Below, in pieces: positions 32,737 through 42,400 of a stretch of 64,000 bases of DNA. How positions within the stretch are numbered: the first letter of the stretch is position 1; each line of letters opens with the position of its first letter. This DNA is from Aulosira sp. FACHB-615. Lineage in GTDB: Bacteria; Cyanobacteriota; Cyanobacteriia; Cyanobacteriales; Nostocaceae. The stretch covers positions 62,001-126,000 of the forward strand of contig NZ_JACJSE010000004.1 in assembly GCF_014698045.1 (NCBI RefSeq). The letters are read 5' to 3'. The notes beneath the pieces are model-generated. The model was not told where the DNA came from, ran no database searches, and was given only the letters and a program-made list of their open reading frames with translations. The position numbers and the translations under genes were made by a program.

Positions 32737-32831
32737 GAAGCATCACTGATAATCTAATGTTAAATCTCTCCGTGTTTCTACGTGATACAAAATATTTATG
32801 CGAAAATGCTAAATAAAAACCGAGCATAGAT

Positions 32832-33209
32832 ATGTCAGACACACCACCAGACAGCATTTTGATTGTCACCGACGACGTAGCGCCAATTACCATTCCTGAC
32901 GGGACAAAAGGCGGAATTAACAACCCACGAGGTTGGGGAGATGAAGTAAAAGAACCTAGCAGCACGAAAGGCGATGCGGTTCCCGTTTCCGCGCAAAAAT
33001 TAGAACAGAACATGACTCAGTTTCTGCAATTGGTAGGACGCTTGTTTAGTCGTGCAGAACAGCAAGCAAGTTCTAAAATGCAGCTTGAGGAAATTGAACT
33101 ATCAGTAGAAATTAGCGGCGAAGGGGAAGTTAAGTTAATTGGTAGCGGTGCAAAAGCCAGTGGGAAAGGTGCGATAAAGCTGACATTTAAGCGACAAGAA
33201 CCAAAGTAG
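32832..33209 (+). CDS. Pepco/trypco1-like peptidase-co-occurring protein
   Basis: 125 residues. An N-terminal polar, Gly/Pro-rich segment (GTKGGINNPRGWGDEVKE) is followed by a helix (NMTQFLQLVGRLFSRAEQQA) and a C-terminal beta-meander IELSVEISGEGEVKLIGSGA then KASGKGAIKLTFKRQ. This pattern (VEVEF...SG.G.V.L...GA.A...G.I.LTF) is that of the small peptidase-co-occurring components (trypco/Pepco) described with cyanobacterial and actinobacterial conflict systems. The stop codon is directly followed by the ATG of a caspase-like gene, so both are made together. I infer an accessory or triggering role for that effector; the family name is from memory and should be checked by profile search. Confidence 0.7.
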   Translation: MSDTPPDSILIVTDDVAPITIPDGTKGGINNPRGWGDEVKEPSSTKGDAVPVSAQKLEQNMTQFLQLVGRLFSRAEQQASSKMQLEEIELSVEISGEGEVKLIGSGAKASGKGAIKLTFKRQEPK

Positions 33210-35003
33210 ATGGCAAAAAATTGGGCGATCGCAGTTGGCATTAACAAGTATGATTATCTGCAACCGCTAAATTATGCCAAGCGGGATGCAGAATTAATCC
33301 AGCAGTTTCTTCGCACCGAGGCGGGGTTTGAGAAGATATTTTTCTTCAGCGATGACTCGCCTGATATTGGTGGAAAATCAACTCGCCCCACCCGTGCAAA
33401 TTTGCGGCGCGTCTTTTTAGAGTTATTTAATCAACCCTTCATGGGTGCAGGTGATAACTTTTGGTTCTTTTTTAGTGGACATGGGATGCGTCATGCTGAA
33501 CGTGATTATCTCATGCCTTTGGATGGGAACCCCGCAGATATTGAAGAAACAGCGATACCCATTAACTTTGTCACCGAACGGTTGCGGCGTTGTGGTGCAG
33601 ATAATGTTGTGTTGATTTTAGATGCTTGTCGCAGTTTGGGGACTCGTGCGGGTGAAGGTATCGGGAGACAGACGGCTGAGGAAGCACGTCAACAAGGAGT
33701 GATTAGTATATTTTCCTGTAGTCCGCAGGAATATTCTTATGAAATTGAGGCGTTACAGCAAGGTGCTTTTACTACGGCGTTATTAGAAGGGTTGGGAGTT
33801 CGGGGACAATGCGCCACTGTTGAAAGGTTAAACCAGCACCTCAATTTTCGTGTGCCGGAAATTGTGCGTCAGCATAAAAGTGGGAGGCAAACACCATATA
33901 TTATTGCGGAACCTGTAAATAAATCTCACCTGATACTTGTACCGCGATATGCAACCTTACATGATATCTCTATTCTCAAAGAAGATGCTTACGAAGCCGA
34001 AGTAACGAGAAATTTGGATTTGGCAGAACAATTATGGATTAGGGTTTTAGCTGCGGCTTCAGGACAGGATATGAAAGCAATCGAGGCAATTAAAAGAATT
34101 GACCGTTTAAGATGGGAACGACAACAACCACCTTCTGCACCACCTAGTTCTACTGCTGAACAGTCTACTAAAGGCGCATCTACAGTTGAAAGAGATTTCT
34201 TAAAAACCTTTCGATTTGAAACAGTGACGGTAGATGCAACGGGTAACATCACCAACCGTCGCAACTGCGAAGCGAAATATTTTATTGAAGACTTGGGGAA
34301 TGGTGTCAAATTAGAAATGGTGCAGATACCAGGGGGAACTTTTATGATGGGTTCACCGGAAGGTGAGGGAGACTCCGATGAAAAACCACAGCATGAAGTA
34401 ACCGTTCCTGGCTTCTTCATGGGGAAATATCCAATTACCCAAGCACAGTATCAAGCAATCATGGGAAAAAATCCTTCTGATTTCATAGGTGATGAGAAAC
34501 CTGTAGAAACAGTGAGTTGGGATGATACGGTAGAGTTCTGTCAAAAATTGAGTCAAAAGACAGGACGCACTTACAGGCTACCCAGCGAAGCGGAATGGGA
34601 ATATGCTTGTCGTGCAGGGACAACCACGCCGTTTTATTTTGGGGAAACGATTACGACAGATTTAGTTAACTACAACGGTAACTATCCCTACGGTGCTGCA
34701 CCCAAAGGGGAATATCGAGGGGAAACAACAGATGTGGGGAAATTTCCGCCAAACGCTTTCGGTGTGTATGATATGTGTGGCAATGTATGGGAATGGTGTC
34801 AAGATGTATATAACCATAGTTACCAAAGCGCACCGAGAGATGGGAGTCAATGGTTAACTAGTAAAAATAATAATATGAAGATACTGCGTGGCGGTTCATG
34901 GAGCGACTATGCTAGGTTTGGTCGTACTGTATCCCGCTACAAGTGCTTGAGAGAGCTTTGCTACGAATTTGTGGGTTTTCGGGTAGTTGCGCGTGCTTTG
35001 TGA
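33210..35003 (+). CDS. Caspase-like peptidase fused to FGE-sulfatase (SUMF1) domain
   Basis: 597 residues. The N-terminal caspase/metacaspase p20 domain (about 1-240) has the dyad His91 in FFFSGHGMRHAERDY and Cys140 in VVLILDACRSLG. A helical linker (about 250-310) with TPR-like character and a Pro/Ser-rich spacer follow. The C-terminal domain (about 345-597) is an FGE-sulfatase/DUF323 fold: LEMVQIPGGTFMMGSPEGEG, VTVPGFFMGKYPITQAQYQA, RLPSEAEWEYACRAG, FGVYDMCGNVWEWCQDVY and LRGGSWSD...GFRVVAR. Such C-type lectin-like domains often bind ligands in conflict systems. It abuts the Pepco/trypco-like gene with no gap. A second caspase-FGE gene lies at 47120. I infer a suicide-type defence effector; no NTPase sensor is adjacent. 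Confidence 0.9.
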   Translation: MAKNWAIAVGINKYDYLQPLNYAKRDAELIQQFLRTEAGFEKIFFFSDDSPDIGGKSTRPTRANLRRVFLELFNQPFMGAGDNFWFFFSGHGMRHAERDYLMPLDGNPADIEETAIPINFVTERLRRCGADNVVLILDACRSLGTRAGEGIGRQTAEEARQQGVISIFSCSPQEYSYEIEALQQGAFTTALLEGLGVRGQCATVERLNQHLNFRVPEIVRQHKSGRQTPYIIAEPVNKSHLILVPRYATLHDISILKEDAYEAEVTRNLDLAEQLWIRVLAAASGQDMKAIEAIKRIDRLRWERQQPPSAPPSSTAEQSTKGASTVERDFLKTFRFETVTVDATGNITNRRNCEAKYFIEDLGNGVKLEMVQIPGGTFMMGSPEGEGDSDEKPQHEVTVPGFFMGKYPITQAQYQAIMGKNPSDFIGDEKPVETVSWDDTVEFCQKLSQKTGRTYRLPSEAEWEYACRAGTTTPFYFGETITTDLVNYNGNYPYGAAPKGEYRGETTDVGKFPPNAFGVYDMCGNVWEWCQDVYNHSYQSAPRDGSQWLTSKNNNMKILRGGSWSDYARFGRTVSRYKCLRELCYEFVGFRVVARAL

Positions 35004-35098
35004 CAGTTAACAGTTATCAGTGAAGATTAATAACTACGAATAAACTCAGAGGATATAATAATGTTTTACCCATAAACTGATAACTATCTACTGTTAAT

Positions 35099-35434
35099 TT
35101 AAAAAACTCCATATCCTGTATATTCCCGCATTTCAGGCGCTTGAAATCCTAAAACAATATCATCTTTAGGAACCCCTTTCTCTACGAGTTCTTGAGCCAC
35201 TCTCATTTCCGTCATATTCTGCTCAATTGAAATTTTTCCCTGCTTAATATCCAAATGTAAAACACAACCATAAACTCTTCGATGACCATCCCAACCCACA
35301 TTCATAACCATAAAATGGTCTTGTTTTGTATCAAAAACTGTGTAGCAATCAATCTGACCATTTGCTATGGGAATAGCAGCATAAGCCGTCAGCAATGACT
35401 GAATGATATTGCGATAAGACTCTAGGGTATCCAT
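35099..35434 (-). CDS. XisI family protein
   Basis: 111 residues: SYRNIIQSLLTAYAAIPIAN, CYTVFDTKQDHFMVMNVGWD, RRVYGCVLHLDIKQGKISIE and EMRVAQELVEKGVPKDDIVL followed by GFQAPEMREYTGYGVF. This is the complete XisI pattern. XisI was first described as a factor needed for excision of the fdxN element in Anabaena with XisH and the recombinase XisF, but the pair is far more widespread than that element and is suspected to be a toxin-antitoxin-like or defence module. It overlaps the end of xisH by 13 bases. Another XisH-XisI pair lies at 63510-64000. Confidence 0.93.
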   Translation of the reverse strand: MDTLESYRNIIQSLLTAYAAIPIANGQIDCYTVFDTKQDHFMVMNVGWDGHRRVYGCVLHLDIKQGKISIEQNMTEMRVAQELVEKGVPKDDIVLGFQAPEMREYTGYGVF

Positions 35435-35838
35435 TGTAAAATTACCTCTTGAATTGGGTCATAAATAATTTGTTTAATTTGATATCTCTCTACAGATATT
35501 TGGGCAAATTCCCGCTTAAAAAAGACTTCATAAACACCTACAGGTACTGCTAAATATAGAATCCGAGTTGGATCACTAATTTCCAAAGCAAGCCGATAAT
35601 TCAAAAACTGTCCCAACGCAGCATGGTAATCTGTTAGTGGTGAATCACTCAAAAATGTTTTAATCTCAACTGCAATTTTTTCTTCACCTCGCTCTGCTGC
35701 TAACAGTTGTTCAGCACCTAAATCTATTTCAAATTTAGTTCCACCAACTTCTAGTCGCAGAGGATCATCCGTTATCTTCCACTGCTGCTTTTCTAAAGCA
35801 ACTCTAACCACAGCATGAAATTTATCTTTAGCAGCCAT
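35422..35838 (-). CDS. XisH family protein (PD-(D/E)XK-like)
   Basis: 138 residues from the ATG at 35838 (MAAKDKFHAVVRVALEK); the frame is open for 16 more codons, but the paralogue at 63510 begins at the same methionine. Motifs: DPLRLEVGGTKFEIDLGAEQ, LLAAERGEEKIAVEIKTFL with the D...E-x-K arrangement of PD-(D/E)XK nucleases, YHAALGQFLNYRLALE and RILYLAVPVGVYEVFF, then IYDPIQEVILQW. The final 13 bases overlap xisI. Whether it cuts DNA is not known. Confidence 0.92.
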   Translation of the reverse strand: MAAKDKFHAVVRVALEKQQWKITDDPLRLEVGGTKFEIDLGAEQLLAAERGEEKIAVEIKTFLSDSPLTDYHAALGQFLNYRLALEISDPTRILYLAVPVGVYEVFFKREFAQISVERYQIKQIIYDPIQEVILQWIP

Positions 35839-35868
35839 AGTTGACTTTTTCTGATTTACTTCACGCCG

Positions 35869-35991
35869 TGTGCAACTTTCTCTCAAACCTAACCCCCAAC
35901 CCCTTCCCTACAAGGGAAGGGGAGCAATATTCAAAGCCTCTCTCCTTGCAGGGGAGAGGTTTGGAGAGGGGTTTCAAGAATAAGTTGCACA
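35869..35991. mobile_element. Short inverted-repeat element (NLTPNPFPTREGE-encoding type)
   Basis: Terminal inverted repeats TGTGCAACTT (35869-35878) and AAGTTGCACA (35982-35991). The interior holds CCTAACCCCCAACCCCTTCC, a GAAGGGGAGC arm and TTGCAGGGGAGAGGTTTGGA. One frame reads NLTPNPFPTREGEQY then KPLSLQGRGLERGF, matching the peptide inserted in the caspase-FGE protein at 48019-48156. Non-coding MITE-like repeat upstream of xisH. Confidence 0.75.
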
Positions 35992-36028
35992 TCGCGTTAC
36001 TTCATATTTTAATGCGTAGGTAAGGTAA

Positions 36029-36544
36029 TCAATCAATTCCAAAAGCTGCTTTCCCATCCTTTACCGTAATCATCAACGTCATAGGTGCAACAGGTGAAGC
36101 AACAAAACCACATCTCTCATAAAATTGCTTGGCTTCCTCAGACATTACGTGAACAAGGATAGCTCTAATTCCCGCAATATTAGCAGCTTGTAATGTCCGA
36201 ATTACTGCATCAAGCACTAAAGCTCGACCAATTCCTTTTCCTTGCCAGTTAGAGTCTACAGCAAGTCTGCCTATTACCATCACAGGAATTGTATTTGGCA
36301 TATTACGTCTAACTTTCCCTGGTGCAGTGGTATTCAATACACTACCATTAGCGAGACAATAATAAGCAATAACTTTTTGTTCAATTGTGACAACATAAGT
36401 TCGGGATGCACCACTAGCTTCGTTGTTTAATGCTCGTTTCTGCAACCATTCATCTAATTCTGCATTACCTGAATTAAAATCTGTTAACTCATGTTCTGGT
36501 TTAATTGGTTGGGGAGGGTGCAATATTTGATGAGAGTCATTCAT
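36029..36544 (-). CDS. GNAT family N-acetyltransferase, probable TacT-type toxin
   Basis: 171 residues. FNSGNAELDEWLQKRALNNE near the N-terminus, TYVVTIEQKVIAYYCLANGS, and the acetyl-CoA site VIGRLAVDSNWQGKGIGRAL followed by DAVIRTLQAANIAGIRAILV and AKQFYERCGFVASP. This is the layout of type II toxin GNATs (TacT/AtaT), which acetylate the amino group of aminoacyl-tRNA and so stop translation. It overlaps by 8 bases the upstream DUF1778 antitoxin gene, which confirms the pairing. The catalytic tyrosine near the end (QFYERCGF) is present, so it looks intact. Confidence 0.9.
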   Translation of the reverse strand: MNDSHQILHPPQPIKPEHELTDFNSGNAELDEWLQKRALNNEASGASRTYVVTIEQKVIAYYCLANGSVLNTTAPGKVRRNMPNTIPVMVIGRLAVDSNWQGKGIGRALVLDAVIRTLQAANIAGIRAILVHVMSEEAKQFYERCGFVASPVAPMTLMITVKDGKAAFGID

Positions 36545-36812
36545 CCCAAGGTGCTTTTTCTGTTAGTAATTGACGCAGGTTTTCATTGACTGATGGTGGT
36601 GCATCCAAAATTGCCATAAACTCTTGAAACTTTTCATCATCTAAAACAAATAATCTGCGGTCTAGTAAAATTGCTTGGGCTTCTCGACAAGCAGTTTCTA
36701 ACATAAAATCCGAGCGATTTTTACCTAAAGCCTCTGCGGCTAAATCAATCAAATCTCGTTGCGCTTGGTGGGCGCGAATGTTAATGGTTATATTACGATT
36801 TTGATTTTCCAT
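36537..36812 (-). CDS. DUF1778 (TacA-type) antitoxin
   Basis: 91 residues. Ribbon-helix-helix start ITINIRAHQAQRDLIDLAAE, then LGKNRSDFMLETACREAQAI and LLDRRLFVLDDEKFQEFMAI followed by LDAPPSVNENLRQLLTEKAP. These are the conserved DUF1778 blocks; the C-terminal part neutralises the GNAT toxin. Operon with the toxin directly downstream. The RHH domain probably represses the operon; no operator is identified. Confidence 0.92.
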   Translation of the reverse strand: MENQNRNITINIRAHQAQRDLIDLAAEALGKNRSDFMLETACREAQAILLDRRLFVLDDEKFQEFMAILDAPPSVNENLRQLLTEKAPWDE

Positions 36813-37040
36813 ACTATAAATATATGGGTTTGTGTATACAATGTCAATACAAACAATGTGTAAGGAGAATTCAGAAATCAGGAGTCAGAATGCTGTGCGA
36901 TCGCTTCTCATGTAGTAACCCAACAAAATAATACGCCGAAAACCGCAAGATTTCTCAACTACAAAAATAAGTCTTGGGTGGAGACGCAATTTTTATCTTG
37001 TACGCCTCCACCCATAAAAGTAAAGCAGAATCAAAAATAA

Positions 37041-37685
37041 CTAAAGCACAATGTCTTCGCCCTTCTCTGTAAAGCGCACGTCTTTAATTTTCCATTGAGA
37101 ATTACTCATCAAAGTTTTGCGGACACTTCCAAATAAAGCAAACTGTTCACAGCTAGAAAGTGAAGCTATTTGGCGCTTCGACTGGGGAGATAAACGCAAA
37201 TCAACAGTAGCTACCCCATTTCGCACATTCACCCGATAACCAGACAAACTAAAATCGGCGGTGTCTCGTTCTTGGACAATTTTACCAATGGCGCTGGATA
37301 CAGGTTCGGTGGCTGATACTTCCACCTTTTGGGGAATAAATTCTTGACATTGAACATCGCTGGTGTAGAGGGTAACTTTGACAGTGTTACTTGTCTCAGT
37401 TTTAGGCGCTGCTTCCAATGGCTCAACTTTTGTATTGCGGGGAGTAGCTTTAACAGTATTACTTGTCTCAGTTTTTGGTGTTGCTTCCAATGGCTCAATC
37501 TTTGGATTTTTGTCTCGTAGTTGAGCCATACTAGGGCTTTGGCTAGGAATTGGACTAGGTTGAGCGGCCGTTGTTGGGGCTTGGTCATCAATTTTGCTGG
37601 CTGTTGGTGTAGGATTAGAACTACAACTGCCCAGACTGGCTGCGATCGCCACAACAATTAATGGAATTAAATATCTTTGACTCAT
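37041..37685 (-). CDS. GerMN domain lipoprotein
   Basis: 214 residues. A signal peptide with lipobox LGSC (18-21) predicts lipidation at Cys21. A Pro/Thr/Ser-rich spacer follows with an imperfect tandem repeat: IEPLEATPKTETSNTVKATP and VEPLEAAPKTETSNTVKVTL (about 62-105). The C-terminal GerMN domain (about 100-214) has VTLYTSDVQCQEFIPQKVEV, AIGKIVQERDTADFSLSGYR and VNVRNGVATVDLRLSPQSKR, then SCEQFALFGSVRKTLMSN. GerMN domains occur in envelope proteins of many non-sporulating bacteria; a cell-envelope role is likely but undefined. Isolated gene. Confidence 0.87.
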   Translation of the reverse strand: MSQRYLIPLIVVAIAASLGSCSSNPTPTASKIDDQAPTTAAQPSPIPSQSPSMAQLRDKNPKIEPLEATPKTETSNTVKATPRNTKVEPLEAAPKTETSNTVKVTLYTSDVQCQEFIPQKVEVSATEPVSSAIGKIVQERDTADFSLSGYRVNVRNGVATVDLRLSPQSKRQIASLSSCEQFALFGSVRKTLMSNSQWKIKDVRFTEKGEDIVL

Positions 37686-37806
37686 AGTTGTACTGCCATA
37701 CTCTCTTGTTTAACTTCAGTGTCATTGGTATCAATTCCGTATAAATTTGCCAATAGTATTGCTTTAATTCTTATACTCTGATTACTTATCTTCAAATTAG
37801 ATCATC

Positions 37807-39276
37807 ATGCCCAGGAACGCCACCAGCACCTACGACCCCCGTAAAGCTGAATGGGAGAGTATTACAATTGACCAATGGGAACCATCTAAATGGAAGCAGT
37901 GGAAAGCCAAACACCCTGCATCAGATGAATTTGCCAAAATTGAACGAGAATATTTAAGAATTAAATATGCCATTCAGCAAGCTAACTCAGCATTAAACTT
38001 AGAAAAAGTTAAAGTCAAACTGAAATTAACCAGTCATAAAACCATCGGCTTACAAGGGACATTTCCTTGTAGACCAGGTGACATTGGTAAACAAGGTAGT
38101 CCTAACAAACAATATACCATTTCTTGTGGATTTGCTGCCAATGATACCGGGCTGAAAATGGCAGTTTTAAAGGCGCGAGAACTAGACTTATTATTAATCA
38201 CCAAACAATTTCAATGGACTGCTGAACTACTGGGTAAACAAGCCCAAAAAATTGAACCCACAGCCCCAGAAAAATCTACCAAACTCATCAGTGAATTAAT
38301 CCAAGAATACGAGCGCCAATTTTGGAAAACTCATGAAAAAAACCGCCAAGGCATCCGCACCTGGGAAACTCATTATCTGCGCCATCTCAAAAAATTACCC
38401 CCAGACATTCCCATGTCTGCCCAAGCATTAGAAGCAGCATTAGAAAAGACTAAACCTAACACCTCATCGCGCTTTTTCTTAGTTTGGCAATTGAAAAAGT
38501 TTTGTGAGTTTTGCGGAATTACCAACTTTGCCACAATTTATAGTTACGCCACCCCCAAACCCCATCCCACACTGCGAAAAGTCCCCACCGATGAAGAGAT
38601 TATTCAGGGATTTATCAAAATTGGTAGCCCATTATCAGTATATGCCAGTAAAGAGAACCTCACAGAACCAGAGCAATGGCAATGGGCCTATGGGATGTTA
38701 GCGACCTATGGTTTAAGACCCCATGAATTATTTGCTGTTGATATAGATGCTTTTATGGATACAGCTAACACCTTTCATTTAGTAAAATTAAATCCTAGCT
38801 TGACTGACGGGACAAAAACTGGTGAACGCAGTTGTGGTATTCCCCCCCTACATCCCCATTGGGTAGAATTGTTTGATTTAAAAAATATTAAATTGCCTTA
38901 TCATACAGGTACTTTGAATAATAAAACTGCAAAACTGCAAGTTAGATTTAGAAATGCCGAGGTCGGATTTAAACCTTACGATTTGCGTCATGCCTATGCA
39001 ATTCGCGGTCATCGTTTAAGAGTGCCAATCAAAACAATGGCTGATTACATGGGGCATACAGTCCAAGAACATACAAAAACTTATCAACGTTGGATGAATG
39101 AAGATGCGAATTTAGCGATTTATCAAGAAGTAGTAATTCATCGACAAGGTACAACTAAAGAAGCTTTACAAGAAAGAATTAAGGAATTAGAAGCAGAAAA
39201 CACAGCCCTAAAAGCTGAAAATGCCACCCTCAAAGGTTTATTGATTAAGCATCAGTTAGGTGAATTGCTTAGTTAA
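37807..39276 (+). CDS. Tyrosine recombinase/phage-type integrase with C-terminal coiled coil
   Basis: 489 residues. A 180-residue N-terminal region with a probable arm-type DNA-binding segment (SHKTIGLQGTFPCRPGD, SNKQ YTISCG-like) precedes a core-binding helical domain (LISELIQEYERQFWKTHEKN) and the catalytic domain: Arg304 in YGLRPHELFAVDID, the box II KPYDLRHAYAIRGH with Arg394 and Tyr in place of the first His, GH in YMGHT and the nucleophile Tyr426 in HTKTYQRWM. The C-terminal 40 residues form a leucine-zipper-like coiled coil (IKELEAENTALKAENATLKG). All catalytic residues are there, so it should be active. No attachment-site repeat or excisionase gene was recognised nearby. It is not XisA or XisC by length and pattern. 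Confidence 0.88.
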   Translation: MPRNATSTYDPRKAEWESITIDQWEPSKWKQWKAKHPASDEFAKIEREYLRIKYAIQQANSALNLEKVKVKLKLTSHKTIGLQGTFPCRPGDIGKQGSPNKQYTISCGFAANDTGLKMAVLKARELDLLLITKQFQWTAELLGKQAQKIEPTAPEKSTKLISELIQEYERQFWKTHEKNRQGIRTWETHYLRHLKKLPPDIPMSAQALEAALEKTKPNTSSRFFLVWQLKKFCEFCGITNFATIYSYATPKPHPTLRKVPTDEEIIQGFIKIGSPLSVYASKENLTEPEQWQWAYGMLATYGLRPHELFAVDIDAFMDTANTFHLVKLNPSLTDGTKTGERSCGIPPLHPHWVELFDLKNIKLPYHTGTLNNKTAKLQVRFRNAEVGFKPYDLRHAYAIRGHRLRVPIKTMADYMGHTVQEHTKTYQRWMNEDANLAIYQEVVIHRQGTTKEALQERIKELEAENTALKAENATLKGLLIKHQLGELLS

Positions 39277-39407
39277 AGAATCGGCAGTGGGGAGTAGGGA
39301 GTAGAGAGTAGTACCGCTATATGATGAATTGTGTGCTTGTTTGACTGAGATTGGGAAACATATAAGTTAAGTGCAATTCAGTTCCCTAACAGGCAAGTAA
39401 CAAAACT

Positions 39408-42400
39408 ATGGCTGGTAATCTGATAACTGTAGATAAAAATACTTACGACTCCTTGCAAAAAGAACTCAAGGAGTTGCGTCAGCTAGTTGTCCAGTATCAG
39501 CAAACCAACTTACATCCAGAAATTGCCTTAGAAAATAGCGACAGGTGCTTCAAAAATATTGCAGATAACCTATCTGGGGCAATTTTTCAATTCACGAACT
39601 GTAATGGTGTTTGGAAAGTAGACTATGTGAGCGATTTTATTTGGCAGCTTGCAGGTATCACAACCGCCACAGTGATGGAGGATATTAATAGCTTTTTTGC
39701 CTGTGTCTATCCAGAAGATTTTGATAGTTTTATCGCTTCAGCAACAACAGCCGTAGACAATTCTATCCCTTGGCACTACGAAGGGCGTTTGGTGAAACCC
39801 AATGGGGAAATTCGCTGGTTTCAAGGCGAATCAACACCCATACACCATGACGAAAACGAGATTATTTTCTGTGGTGTCCTTTTGGATATTACAGAACGCA
39901 AACAAGCAGAAGCCGCCCTCAAACAACTCAATGAAGAATTAGAAGCACAAGTCGATGAACGTACCGCCGCTTTACGTCAAAGTGAAGCTAGATTCCAAAA
40001 GCTGGCTGATAGTATACCGGGGATGTTGTATGAATTTCGGCTTGATGCTGATGGTAGTATATCTTTCCCCTTTGTGTCTTCGGGATGTCGTGAAATTGTG
40101 GGGGTAGAACCAGAACAACTTGAAAAAGATGCAACCTTGGGATTTGCAGATGTCCATCCTGATGATTTGGCTGGGTTGCAAGCTGCAATTATGCAATCTG
40201 CCCAAACTCTGCAAAAATTTCACCATAAATGGCGGGCTGGTCATATTTTTGGTCAACAGAAATGGGTTCGTGCTTCATCTCGACCAGAATTGCAAGCAGA
40301 CGGAGCGATTATTTGGTATGGTTACTTGGCTGATATTACCGAAGCTCAACAAACCGAACAACAATTCAAAGAACAAGCCCAGTTTCTGCAAAGCATCTGG
40401 GAAGGTGTAGATTATGGTATCTGCGTTTTAGATGTTTTAGATAACGGTACGGAGTTTCGCTACGTTAAATTGAATCCTGCCATTCTTAACCTTAGTTCGA
40501 TATCTCTGGAACCTTTGCTCGGAAAAACAATGGCAGAAGGGCTAAGTCCTGAGATGGCAGATTATTATCGTCAGTACTACAGAAAATGTGTCCAATCTCG
40601 CAAGACAATATTTTTTGAAGAATCTTTTGTAATCAATGAACAAGAAATTTGGTGGTTGTTAAATGTTACACCTCTTTTTGATAGTGAATCGCAAATAATT
40701 CAACTAGTTGTCACTATTACTGATATTACAGAACGTAAGCAAGCTGAGAAAGAACGTCAATTGTTTGTTTCTTTGATTGAAAATAGCGATGACTTCATTG
40801 GTTTAGCTTCTCTAGACAGAAAACTACTTTTTTTGAACGAAGCCGGACGAAAGCTGGTGGGATTGGACAATCAAGAAATTAGTAAAGACTTTAACGCTAA
40901 TGAATTCTTTTGTCTGGAAGATAGAGAAGATTTACGACAACGGATTATTCCTACGGTGATGGAAAGTGGTAGATGGCAAGGTGAATATCGTTTCCGACAT
41001 TTTCAAAACCAAGAACCAATCTTAGTTGATTACAGCATATTTGTCATCAAAAACCATGATACTGGTGAACCTGTGTGCATGGCAACGATTACCCGTGATA
41101 TCCGCGATCGCAAACAAGCAGAAGCTCAATTACAACAACAAGAACAATTTTTACGCACCATTTATGATGGGTTTCCCCACTTCATCTTTGTTGTCGATGT
41201 TTTAGAAAATGGAGAATTTCGATTTGCTGGATGTAATACAGCAGCAGAAAAAATGGTTGGCATTAATCATGACAAGATAGTTGGTAAAACTCCCAAAGAG
41301 TTACATGGTGAAGTTGAAGGTGCAGTTATAACTCAGCGTTATCAAAGCTGTGTAAATATTGGTGATAGAATTGAATATGAAGAATGTTTAACTTTTGATG
41401 GTCTAGAAACTTGGTGGTTGACTACTTTAAATCCCTTAAAGAATAGTGAAGGGATAATTTATCGGATTGTTGGCTCAACTTTAAATATTACAGCCCGCAA
41501 AAAAGCAGAAGCAGAACTGCAAGCTAGTCAACATTTTATTCAACGCATTGCTGATTCTTCACCTCATTTACTATTCATTTTCGATTTAGAAGAACAACGC
41601 AATGTCTATGCTAATAAAGAAATTGCTATTGTGCTTGGTTACTCTATCGAAACTATTCAAGAAATGGGAGATAGCCTAGTTCCTACTGTTGTTCATCCTG
41701 ATGACTTAGCGATAGTCATCCAAAATCATCAACAAATAGTTAATGCTAAGGATGGGGATATTTTTGAGGTTGAGTTTCGGATAAAAAGACAAAATGGTGA
41801 ATGGTCTTGGTTCTACACAAGAGAAACTCCATTTACTCGCAATGCTGATGGCAAAGTTAAACAAGTATTAGGTGTATCAACTGACATTACTGAAAGCAAA
41901 CAAGTATTCCTCCAATTACAACAACAAGCCCAAAATTTAGAAACCACTTTATTAGAACTGCAACGCACGCAATCTCAACTTATCCAAAGCGAAAAAATGT
42001 CTTCTTTGGGTAATATGGTTGCAGGTGTAGCCCATGAAATTAATAACCCAGTCAACTTTATTCACGCTAATCTCATTCCAGCCAGCGAATATACCCAAGA
42101 TTTATTACGCTTAGTAGAACTTTATCAAGAACATTTTCCTGAGCCGCCAGCAGAAATTCAAGCAGAAATCTCCCATATTGATTTGGAATTTCTCAAAACA
42201 GATTTAGTGAAACTACTTCAGTCAATGCAAGTCGGTACTCAACGCATCCGCGAAATTGTCTTATCACTGCGTAATTTCTCCCGTTTGGATGAAGCTGAAT
42301 TTAAGCAAGTAGATATTCACGAAGGTATAGAAAGTACTTTAATGATTCTCCATAATCGGCTCAAATGTAAACCAAATCACCCAGAAATCATCGTTACTAA

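Noticed and set aside
37229..37657. 142-codon frame within the GerMN gene
   Set aside because: Out-of-frame shadow of the lipoprotein; the Gln/Lys-rich sequence results from the repeated linker.
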